From NCBI GenBank assembly GCA_028710055.1, contig JAQUSX010000061.1:1-5664 (forward strand): a stretch of 5,664 nt of DNA, in the 5' to 3' direction. This document shows, piece by piece, positions 1 to 4,859 of this stretch (its first letter is position 1; every line of letters starts with the position of its first letter). The DNA is from Clostridia bacterium. Its GTDB lineage: Bacteria > Bacillota > Clostridia > Christensenellales > CAG-314. The notes under the pieces are model-generated. The model was not told the DNA's origin. It ran no database searches and saw nothing but the letters and a program-made list of their open reading frames with translations. The position numbers and the translations under genes were made by a program.

Positions 1-1082
1 TTAACGGCGCGCGCAGATACGACAAACATTGTCTTAATTTAACAAAAGAACAGATAAAAACGAAACTCGATAACGGCGATCCGTTCGTTATCAGGCAAAA
101 TATGCCGACAGAAGGCTCCACCACTTATCATGACTGCGTTTACGGCGATATTACGGTTGCCAACAGCGAGCTTGAAGACCAGATATTGATAAAATCCGAC
201 GGAATGCCTACTTATAACTTCGCCAACGTTGTCGACGATCACCTTATGGCGATAAACTGCGTAATGCGCGGAAACGAATATCTTTCGTCTACGCCGAAAT
301 ACAATCTTCTTTACGACTCGTTCGGCTGGGAAAAACCCATGTATATTCATATGCCCGTCATTATGCGCGACGCTCAGCACAAACTTTCAAAAAGAAACGG
401 CGACGCGGCATACTCGGACTTTATCGAAAAAGGATATTTAAGAGAAGCGGTGCTGAATTATATCGCTCTGCTCGGATGGTCTCCGAAAAACAATCAGGAA
501 AAAATGTCATTGATTGAAATGGAAAATCTTTTTTCAATCGAGGGTATAAATAAATCCCCCGCGATATTCGACCCGATGAAAATGAACTGGCTTAACGGAT
601 TGTATATAAAAGAAATGGATTTTGACGCGTTTATGGATTACGCAATGCCGTTTATACAAAAAACGAAAGTTGCGGGAAAATACGATATGGTAAAGCTTTG
701 CAAACTGTTGCAAGGCAGAATAGAGTTTTTTGGCGAAATCGGCGAAAAAGTCGACTTTTTGGAAGAATTCGGCGAATACGACACTGAGTTATATATTAAC
801 CAAAAACAAAAAAGCGACAAAGAAATCGCTTTCACGGTTTTACCGCACGTATTGGAAACCTTAAAAAACGTCGAAACTTGGGAAAACTCCGCATTGTACG
901 AAGCGTTGAAAAATTTAGCGGTTTCGCTTAATCTAAAAAACAGTCAGATTCTGTGGCCAACACGTATCGCTTTAAGCGGACGGGACAGCACGCCTGGCGG
1001 CGCAACTGAGCTTGCGGAACTTATCGGCAAAGATGAAACCATTAAAAGATTAAAATTTTCTATCGAATTATTAAGTAAATAA
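1..1082 (+). CDS. gltX: Glutamyl-tRNA synthetase, C-terminal part (5' truncated by window edge)
   Basis: GluRS attaches glutamate to its tRNA in the cytoplasm (class I aminoacyl-tRNA synthetase). The reading frame is open from base 3, giving 359 visible residues. Family members are usually about 470-500 residues, so roughly the first 120, including the HIGH motif, lie outside the window. Visible signatures in order are YDKHCLNL near the start, SDGMPTYNFANVVDDHLM, RGNEYLSSTP, the KMSKS-loop equivalent KLSKR at bases 381-395, and the GYLREAVLNYIALLGWSP segment that normally follows it. The anticodon-binding helical domain comes next and ends with a GRDSTPGGATELAELIGK block typical of GluRS C-termini. 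The ATG at 102 is internal, because conserved GluRS sequence runs upstream of it. The gene ends in TAA at 1080-1082, just before a terminator, and is convergent with dnaN. Whether it is discriminating or also charges tRNA-Gln cannot be judged here. Confidence 0.95.
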   Translation, partial: NGARRYDKHCLNLTKEQIKTKLDNGDPFVIRQNMPTEGSTTYHDCVYGDITVANSELEDQILIKSDGMPTYNFANVVDDHLMAINCVMRGNEYLSSTPKYNLLYDSFGWEKPMYIHMPVIMRDAQHKLSKRNGDAAYSDFIEKGYLREAVLNYIALLGWSPKNNQEKMSLIEMENLFSIEGINKSPAIFDPMKMNWLNGLYIKEMDFDAFMDYAMPFIQKTKVAGKYDMVKLCKLLQGRIEFFGEIGEKVDFLEEFGEYDTELYINQKQKSDKEIAFTVLPHVLETLKNVETWENSALYEALKNLAVSLNLKNSQILWPTRIALSGRDSTPGGATELAELIGKDETIKRLKFSIELLSK

Positions 1083-1091
1083 TTATTTTAT

Positions 1092-1138
1092 AAAAAATAA
1101 AAAAACCGAGTTAATATACTCGGCTTTTGTTTTGATTT
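1092..1138. terminator. Bidirectional intrinsic terminator between gltX and dnaN
   Basis: A hairpin with a 6-bp stem, CCGAGT (1106-1111) and ACTCGG (1118-1123), has a 6-base loop. It is followed by a T-rich run (CTTTTGTTTTGATTTT) serving gltX. It is preceded by an A-rich run (1092-1105) that reads as a U-tract for dnaN transcripts arriving on the minus strand. The site lies 23 bases after the gltX stop and 27 bases beyond the dnaN stop, as expected for a shared terminator of convergent genes. The stem is short, so efficiency may be moderate. Confidence 0.8.
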
Positions 1139-1149
1139 TAAGTTAAAAT

Positions 1150-2253
1150 TTAACCAACCATTCTTACTGGTAAAATAAGATAAGTGATTTCGTCGCTTTC
1201 GCACGGCTGAACTATACTCGGCGAAACGGAGTTTGTGAGACTTATTTTTATAAACTCGTTATTCATCGCCTTTAAACAATCGGAAAAATATCTGGCGTTG
1301 AACGCTACCGTCAAATCTTTTCCCTGCAAACTAATCGTAATATTTTCTTTAATGTTACCTATTTCACTGTTTGACGTTAAGGTTAACAATCCTTCTTTTA
1401 TATCGAATTTTACAAGATTGTTTTTGTCGCCGCGTGAAAGAATGCTTGCTCTGTCGAGAGCGTTTTCAAACTGGGATTTATTTATTTTGATTACAGTTGA
1501 AAATTCTGTCGGAATTATTTGACGGTAGTTTATAAATTCGCTGTTTAGTAATTTTGTACATAGATTTGTTTTTCCTAAGTCAACGAACATATATTTTTCA
1601 TTTATGTATACAGTTGCCACGTTATCGTCGTGTTCAAGTAATTTTGATAATTCTGAAAGAGATCTTGCAGGTACTACGGCTTTTAATTTTCCCGCGCTTG
1701 TTTCCAGCGGTTTTTTGCATAAAGCAAGTCTGTATCCATCTAATGCTACCGATGTTAAAGTATATTCTTCTATTTCAAATAGCGAGCCTTTTAAAGCTGG
1801 TCTGCTGTCGTCGGTCGATACGGAAAAGATAACTTTTTCTATACATTCTCTTAAATATTCTTCCGTGACAAGTACTTTTGGCGCGTCGTCTATCCTTATA
1901 AACGGCGGGTACTCGTTTTGGTCAAGACATTGGATAACGCCTTCGCTGTCTGTGTATTTGATAACCATTTGTTTTGCGTCGTTTAAAGAAAGCTCTATTT
2001 GCTCGTTAGTCAGTTTTCTTACGTACTCGGTAAAAAATCTTCCCGGCACTAAAACTTCGCCTTCGCGCAAAACGTCGGCCGAAATAATATTTTGAATAGT
2101 TAAATCCCCGTCTGTTGCGGAAATAATCAAACTTTCGTCTTTTGCGGAAAGTTTTATTCCTTCAAGAGCAGGAGAAACGCTTCTTGTAGGCAGCGCTTTT
2201 GAGACTTTTAAAACAGCTTCGGATAAATCGAGACCTTGACATATAACTTTCAT
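1150..2253 (-). CDS. dnaN: DNA polymerase III subunit beta (sliding clamp)
   Basis: DnaN forms the ring-shaped homodimer that tethers the replicative polymerase to DNA and recruits other DNA-processing proteins. The 367-residue length matches the family norm of about 366-380. The three repeated clamp domains are recognisable. The first carries SATDGDLTIQ (45-54) and a LVPGRFFTEYVRKL segment (68-81). The second carries DGYRLAL (172-178) and the VVPARSLSELSKLL helix (193-206). The third carries the FNARYFSDCL segment (318-327) and the C-terminal YLILPVRM (358-365), which corresponds to the YxxMPMRL end of the E. coli clamp. NSEFINYRQIIPT (237-249) matches the loop contributing to the hydrophobic partner-binding pocket. 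The ATG at 2251-2253 (minus) has GGGGG 6 bases upstream (2260-2264), a G-rich but non-canonical Shine-Dalgarno. The gene is divergent from dnaA and convergent with gltX. It ends in VRMVG, two residues past the usual arginine-hydrophobic end. Confidence 0.97.
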   Translation of the reverse strand: MKVICQGLDLSEAVLKVSKALPTRSVSPALEGIKLSAKDESLIISATDGDLTIQNIISADVLREGEVLVPGRFFTEYVRKLTNEQIELSLNDAKQMVIKYTDSEGVIQCLDQNEYPPFIRIDDAPKVLVTEEYLRECIEKVIFSVSTDDSRPALKGSLFEIEEYTLTSVALDGYRLALCKKPLETSAGKLKAVVPARSLSELSKLLEHDDNVATVYINEKYMFVDLGKTNLCTKLLNSEFINYRQIIPTEFSTVIKINKSQFENALDRASILSRGDKNNLVKFDIKEGLLTLTSNSEIGNIKENITISLQGKDLTVAFNARYFSDCLKAMNNEFIKISLTNSVSPSIVQPCESDEITYLILPVRMVG

Positions 2254-2293
2254 AAGTTACCCCCGAATCATTATTTTATTTTATATTCTATAA

Positions 2294-2317
2294 GTGGTAT
2301 TGGTAGTGGTGTCGGTG
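2294..2317. repeat. Four tandem hexamers of form NNGGTR
   Basis: GTGGTA, TTGGTA, GTGGTG and TCGGTG follow one another without gaps, followed by a further GG at 2317-2318. On the minus strand this is a regularly spaced ACC motif inside the predicted dnaN leader. Evenly spaced GG pairs could allow a weak two-layer G-quadruplex on the plus strand, or the array could be protein-binding iterons. The repeat is seen directly; any role is inference. Confidence 0.5.
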
Positions 2318-2363
2318 GAATTGTTGAAAACCTTAAAGATAGACCGATATTTGGTACGTTTAT

Positions 2364-2392
2364 ATTATATATTGTTTAAAAGAAAAAATCAA
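2364..2392 (-). promoter_or_regulatory. Predicted sigma-A promoter of dnaN
   Basis: On the minus strand, TTGATT (2392-2387, 4/6 to the -35 consensus) is followed after exactly 17 bases by a perfect -10, TATAAT (2369-2364). Initiation is expected near 2357, giving a dnaN leader of about 104 bases that contains the GGT/ACC hexamer repeats. The promoter lies 35 bases downstream of the inverted DnaA box at 2427-2435, so DnaA could influence it. It overlaps an AT-rich tract, where chance matches are more frequent. Confidence 0.65.
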
Positions 2393-2426
2393 GTACAACA
2401 TATAGTAATATTCTTATTAAGGCAGG

Positions 2427-2435
2427 TGTGGAAAA
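2427..2435 (-). promoter_or_regulatory. DnaA box 1
   Basis: The minus strand reads TTTTCCACA, one base from TTATCCACA and an exact match to the relaxed form TTWTNCACA. It lies upstream of the dnaN promoter. Reading away from it toward dnaN, there is a short GC-containing stretch (CCTGCC) and then a long AT-rich tract. This order resembles the box, spacer and unwinding-element arrangement of Bacillota origins. Confidence 0.65.
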
Positions 2436-2450
2436 ATTGTTAATAAAAAA

Positions 2451-2468
2451 GCAAGATACGCAAGATTG
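2451..2468 (+). repeat. Two tandem 9-base repeats (GCAAGATNN)
   Basis: GCAAGATAC (2451-2459) is followed directly by GCAAGATTG (2460-2468). The last three bases of the second copy are the first three of DnaA box 2. Repeats abutting a DnaA box suggest part of the initiator-binding array, but two copies alone are weak evidence. Confidence 0.45.
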
Positions 2469-2474
2469 TCCACA
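2466..2474 (+). promoter_or_regulatory. DnaA box 2
   Basis: The plus strand reads TTGTCCACA, one mismatch (A to G at position 3) from TTATCCACA. It is inverted relative to box 1, with 30 bases between them. It overlaps the end of the second GCAAGAT repeat. It lies 50 bases upstream of the dnaA -35 element, so it could serve both initiation and dnaA autoregulation. Confidence 0.65.
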
Positions 2475-2480
2475 AAAGCG

Positions 2481-2511
2481 GCGAAATAAAAAACTACGCG
2501 ATAATAAAAAA
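2481..2511 (+). repeat. Imperfect AT-rich direct repeat in putative oriC
   Basis: GCGAAATAAAAAA (2481-2493) recurs as GCGATAATAAAAAA (2498-2511) at a period of 17 bases. The pair lies just after DnaA box 2 and before the GC-rich patch ahead of the dnaA promoter. It may be part of an unwinding element or an upstream promoter A-tract. It could also be chance similarity in AT-rich DNA. Confidence 0.4.
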
Positions 2512-2524
2512 TTGGCGGGCGCGC

Positions 2525-2554
2525 TTGATTTTTGTGGGCTAAATATGCTAAAAT
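2525..2554 (+). promoter_or_regulatory. Predicted sigma-A promoter of dnaA
   Basis: The -35 TTGATT (2525-2530, 4/6) and the -10 TAAAAT (2549-2554, 5/6) are separated by 18 bases. The -10 is preceded by TGC, an extended -10 signature (TGN). Transcription should begin near 2561, leaving a short leader of about 19 bases that carries the GGAGG ribosome binding site. Confidence 0.65.
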
Positions 2555-2565
2555 CTAAAAAGATT

Positions 2566-2570
2566 GGAGG
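2566..2570 (+). promoter_or_regulatory. Ribosome binding site of dnaA
   Basis: A strong GGAGG lies 9 bases upstream of the ATG at 2580. It fixes the dnaA start, since no other plausible start codon sits at a suitable distance. Confidence 0.85.
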
Positions 2571-2579
2571 AACAAAGTA

Positions 2580-3953
2580 ATGTCAAATGTAAAACAGGTT
2601 TGGAACAGCGTTTTAAAAGAGCTGGAATCACAGGTTTCGGCTTTAACGTTCGACTTGTGGATAAAAAACTTACAGCCTGTTTGCATATACAGAGACAGGC
2701 TTGTTTTGGCGACCGAAACGGAAGCGCACCACAATATATGTGAAAAAAGATTCCACGAAACAATAAAAAAAACATCCCAAAAATTATTTCCGATTATTGT
2801 AGACATTGAAATTATCACTTCCGATATGATATCGGCGTTCGAGCAATATAAAGAAGAGGAACTAAACGCCGACGAAGAAGATACCGCGGCAAGCGACGAA
2901 CAGGCAACCTTTTTTTCCAGCTACACGTTCGACAATTTTGTCGTAGGAAAATCAAACGAATTCGCCGCGGCGGTAGCAAAAGCGGTTGCGGAAAAAGTAG
3001 CGAGCGGCAAACCCAACATAAAATACAATCCGCTATTTTTGTACGGTGGCGTTGGACTTGGCAAAACGCACCTTATGCACGCTATCGGAAACTACATAAA
3101 AGAGCAAAATCCAAAAATAAAAGCCATATACGTTCCAACGGAAAAATTTATAAACGAGCTATTAAATATTTTCCGTAATTCCTCCGACGCCGACGCGAGA
3201 GTCGTTTTTAGAAAAAAATACCGCACGGTGGACATTTTGATGCTCGACGATATTCAATCCATCACCAACCGCGCGTCAACCCAGGAAGAAATATTTTACA
3301 CTTTTAACGACCTTTATCTAGCGGGCAAACAAATAGTCATTTCCAGCGACCGACCGCCGAAAGAAATAGTGCCGCTTGAAGAAAGATTGCGTACGCGTTT
3401 TTGCAGCGGCGTAATAGCTGACATCTCTCAACCCGACCTTGACATGAGAATAGCCATTTTGCAAAAAATGTGTCTTTTCGAAAGAGCGGACATAAAGAAA
3501 GAAGTTCTGCGTTTTATCGCGGAAAAAATAACGAGCAATATCCGTGAGCTTAAAGGACTTTTAACCAGAGTAATATCGTACGCGAGTTTGACGGGTTCGG
3601 ACGTTAACGATATGGACGTTGTAAACGCCGCGTTAAAAGACTACGCTGAAGACGCGAAAGAAGTTGTGACTATTCAAAAAATAGCCGACATCGTCTGCAG
3701 ATATTACAATCTTGATTTTAAAGACCTTACGGGCAAAAAGAAAAATAAAGAAATCGTTGTGCCGAGACAAATTTGCATTTATTTAATTACGGAATTTTTG
3801 TCCACGCCGCTTATCGCAATCGGCGAGTTTTTCGGAGGAAGAGATCACACCACGATAATGCACGCGAGAGATAAAATCAGCGCAACCATAAGAGAAAACA
3901 AAATAATAGCGTCCCAGGTAAAAGATTTAAAAGACGCCATACTAAATAGATAA
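2580..3953 (+). CDS. dnaA: Chromosomal replication initiator protein DnaA
   Basis: DnaA is the AAA+ ATPase that binds DnaA boxes at oriC, melts the origin and recruits the helicase. It is also a transcriptional regulator. The 457-residue length is normal. Domain I (about 1-80) starts VWNSVLKELESQVSALTFDLWI. Domain II is a short acidic linker (about 81-111). Domain III carries Walker A GGVGLGKT (156-163), Walker B ILMLDDIQ (219-226), sensor I ISSDRPP (254-260), the arginine-finger box LEERLRTRF (266-274) and sensor II IRELKG (321-326). Domain IV contains VPRQICIYL (394-402) and the DNA-binding signature GGRDHTTIMHA (419-429). All key catalytic and DNA-binding residues appear intact. The ATG is set by GGAGG 9 bases upstream. 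The gene stands alone, with its own promoter and a terminator directly after the stop. It is divergent from dnaN, unlike the common dnaA-dnaN operon. Confidence 0.98.
   Translation: MSNVKQVWNSVLKELESQVSALTFDLWIKNLQPVCIYRDRLVLATETEAHHNICEKRFHETIKKTSQKLFPIIVDIEIITSDMISAFEQYKEEELNADEEDTAASDEQATFFSSYTFDNFVVGKSNEFAAAVAKAVAEKVASGKPNIKYNPLFLYGGVGLGKTHLMHAIGNYIKEQNPKIKAIYVPTEKFINELLNIFRNSSDADARVVFRKKYRTVDILMLDDIQSITNRASTQEEIFYTFNDLYLAGKQIVISSDRPPKEIVPLEERLRTRFCSGVIADISQPDLDMRIAILQKMCLFERADIKKEVLRFIAEKITSNIRELKGLLTRVISYASLTGSDVNDMDVVNAALKDYAEDAKEVVTIQKIADIVCRYYNLDFKDLTGKKKNKEIVVPRQICIYLITEFLSTPLIAIGEFFGGRDHTTIMHARDKISATIRENKIIASQVKDLKDAILNR
2656..2664 (-). promoter_or_regulatory. Perfect-consensus DnaA box inside the dnaA reading frame
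   Basis: The plus strand reads TGTGGATAA, the exact complement of TTATCCACA, within the codons for Leu-Trp-Ile-Lys of domain I. It is the best match to the consensus I found in or near the origin region and lies 77 bases inside dnaA. A relaxed match (TTTTTCACA, minus strand) follows at 2739-2747. It may extend the DnaA-binding array or mediate autoregulation. Coding constraint could also produce it by chance. Confidence 0.5.
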
Positions 3954-3992
3954 TAAAAAAACCCGTTTATTTAACGGGTTCATTTTATATTT
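3954..3992. terminator. Bidirectional intrinsic terminator between dnaA and the SGNH hydrolase gene
   Basis: AACCCGTT (3960-3967) pairs with AACGGGTT (3973-3980) to form an 8-bp stem with a 5-base loop. A T-rich run (CATTTTATATTTTTA) follows for dnaA. The A-rich run just after the dnaA stop supplies the U-tract for the opposing minus-strand gene. The rest of this gap, to 4038, is AT-rich with no other feature seen. Confidence 0.85.
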
Positions 3993-4038
3993 TTATTAAA
4001 TAATTATAAAAAAGTCGAAAGAAATTTTATTATAAAAA

Positions 4039-4725
4039 TTAATCCGCTTCCATAACGTAAGGTTTGATAATTTTTGAAATAACCCTGTAGCCGCTCATAG
4101 ATAAATGCAAACCTTCAATAGTATATTCTTTTTTCAGATTGCCCTGAGAGTCGGTTAATCCGTCCCAAACGTCGATAAAAGTATAACCGTGTTTGTCGCA
4201 ATAATCTTTTTCCAGCATACTGAGAGCGAGAAGTTTTGTGTTCGTTCTAAATAGGCAGAAGAAAGAAGTAAAAAACTTCGCCCGTCTATTTATCGGCGTT
4301 TGCGATATTACATAAATTTTTACGTTAGGATTAGGCATTTTAATAAGTTCTATTATTTCATTTATATTATGCATTATTTTTTCAAGCGGAACCCGTGAGC
4401 CCAAATCATTTGTTCCAATCAAAAGAAAAAGTTTTGACGGTGCGATGTCGGTCACGTTATTAATCCGTTTTAAAACGTCGGTCGTTTTATCATTGGCAAT
4501 ACCGCGGTTATAAATGTGCATGCCTGAAAAAAATTCCTGCACGGGAAAAAAGTCCGTCAAACTGTCGCCTAAAAAGACTATCTGTCCTTTTTCGGAAAAA
4601 CGGTTCAGGATATTAAGATTGTGAGCTTTGTTTTCCTGCAAAGCGTGCAAAACCACCATACCCAGAGAAAAGATTAATAAGATGCTTCCCAGCACGGAAA
4701 TCATTACTATATTTAAAGCATTCAT
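4039..4725 (-). CDS. Membrane-anchored SGNH/GDSL-type hydrolase (lipase/esterase family)
   Basis: SGNH hydrolases cleave ester bonds in lipids, acetylated sugars or similar substrates; the substrate here is unknown. From the ATG at 4725 the protein has 228 residues. A hydrophobic segment at about 3-26 is a probable signal anchor, placing the enzyme outside the membrane. Family blocks follow in order: FLGDSLTD with nucleophile Ser55, YNRGIANDKT with the block II Gly75, LIGTNDL with Asn106, and TIEGLHLSMSGY with His207. The residue three before the histidine, usually Asp (DxxH), is Glu204. The frame stays open upstream to a TTG at 4812 (257 residues), but neither start has a clear Shine-Dalgarno. 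A near-perfect promoter lies inside that extension (4732-4760), so the ATG at 4725, or a second ATG at 4704, is more likely. The gene is convergent with dnaA and divergent from the sensor-like gene. Confidence 0.85.
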   Translation of the reverse strand: MNALNIVMISVLGSILLIFSLGMVVLHALQENKAHNLNILNRFSEKGQIVFLGDSLTDFFPVQEFFSGMHIYNRGIANDKTTDVLKRINNVTDIAPSKLFLLIGTNDLGSRVPLEKIMHNINEIIELIKMPNPNVKIYVISQTPINRRAKFFTSFFCLFRTNTKLLALSMLEKDYCDKHGYTFIDVWDGLTDSQGNLKKEYTIEGLHLSMSGYRVISKIIKPYVMEAD

Positions 4726-4731
4726 AAAAAA

Positions 4732-4760
4732 AGTATACAAAATCGCCGTAAGAATGTCAA
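4732..4760 (-). promoter_or_regulatory. Strong predicted sigma-A promoter of the SGNH hydrolase gene
   Basis: On the minus strand, a perfect -35 TTGACA (4760-4755) is followed after 17 bases by TATACT (4737-4732, 5/6). Only six T residues separate the -10 from the ATG at 4725. The expected start of transcription therefore falls on or within a base or two of that codon. This argues against translation from the upstream TTG at 4812 and suggests a leaderless or near-leaderless mRNA. Confidence 0.7.
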
Positions 4761-4802
4761 TAAGCACTTTTAAAACAAAAATGTTTAAAAAATTATTAAG
4801 TA

Positions 4803-4831
4803 TAGACTTCAATAAATTTTGGTGTTATACT
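4803..4831 (+). promoter_or_regulatory. Predicted promoter of the sensor-like gene
   Basis: The -10 TATACT (4826-4831, 5/6) carries the extended -10 TGT just upstream (4823-4825). A 4/6 -35, TAGACT (4803-4808), lies 17 bases before the -10. Transcription should start near 4838, leaving a leader of about 22 bases that holds the ribosome binding site. Its -35 lies about 42 bases from the -35 of the opposing hydrolase promoter, so one regulator could control both. Confidence 0.55.
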
Positions 4832-4848
4832 TTAAAGTGATATTTTTT

Positions 4849-4857
4849 AAGGAAGGG
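4849..4857 (+). promoter_or_regulatory. Ribosome binding site of the sensor-like gene
   Basis: AAGGAAGGG lies directly upstream of the ATG at 4860. AAGGA ends 6 bases before the start codon. This purine-rich site selects the start of the gene that runs off the right edge. Confidence 0.75.
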
Positions 4858-4859
4858 TT

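Larger units (their letters stand above)
2254..2579. other. oriC: Probable chromosomal replication origin (oriC), dnaN-dnaA intergenic region
   Basis: This 326-base stretch has no convincing gene. It lies between the divergent starts of dnaN and dnaA, a usual location for bacterial oriC. It contains TTTTCCACA on the minus strand (2427-2435) and TTGTCCACA on the plus strand (2466-2474). Both are close to the DnaA box consensus TTATCCACA. AT-rich tracts at about 2266-2293, 2360-2390 and 2398-2420 are candidate unwinding elements. Short direct repeats lie at 2294-2317, 2451-2468 and 2481-2511, and a GC-rich patch at 2513-2524. Each flanking gene has its own promoter inside the region. Calling it the functional origin is inference from position, boxes and AT content. 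Confidence 0.7.

Noticed and set aside
39..835. Minus-strand open frames within gltX
   Set aside because: They overlap conserved GluRS coding sequence and have no supporting start signals.
1235..2095. Plus-strand open frames of 92-163 codons within dnaN
   Set aside because: Antisense shadows of the well-supported dnaN coding sequence, with no ribosome binding site or protein-like motifs seen.
2257..2271. Five-codon upstream ORF (ATG ATT CGG GGG TAA, minus strand) just before dnaN
   Set aside because: No ribosome binding site, very short, and its GGGG is better explained as the dnaN Shine-Dalgarno. Chance is likely.
2322..2330. TGTTGAAAA (TTTTCAACA on minus) as a DnaA box
   Set aside because: Lacks the conserved CCACA core and has two mismatches in AT-rich DNA.
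2533..2541. TGTGGGCTA as a third DnaA box upstream of dnaA
   Set aside because: Three mismatches to the consensus complement TGTGGATAA; only the TGTGG half matches.
2548..2818. Two minus-strand open frames across the start of dnaA
   Set aside because: Antisense to conserved DnaA domain I and extending over its ribosome binding site; no independent evidence.
4726..4812. N-terminal extension of the SGNH hydrolase to a TTG start (29 more residues, hydrophobic)
   Set aside because: TTG start without a Shine-Dalgarno; the extension contains a near-perfect promoter facing the gene and the -35 of the opposing promoter. AT-rich intergenic DNA commonly translates into hydrophobic sequence.
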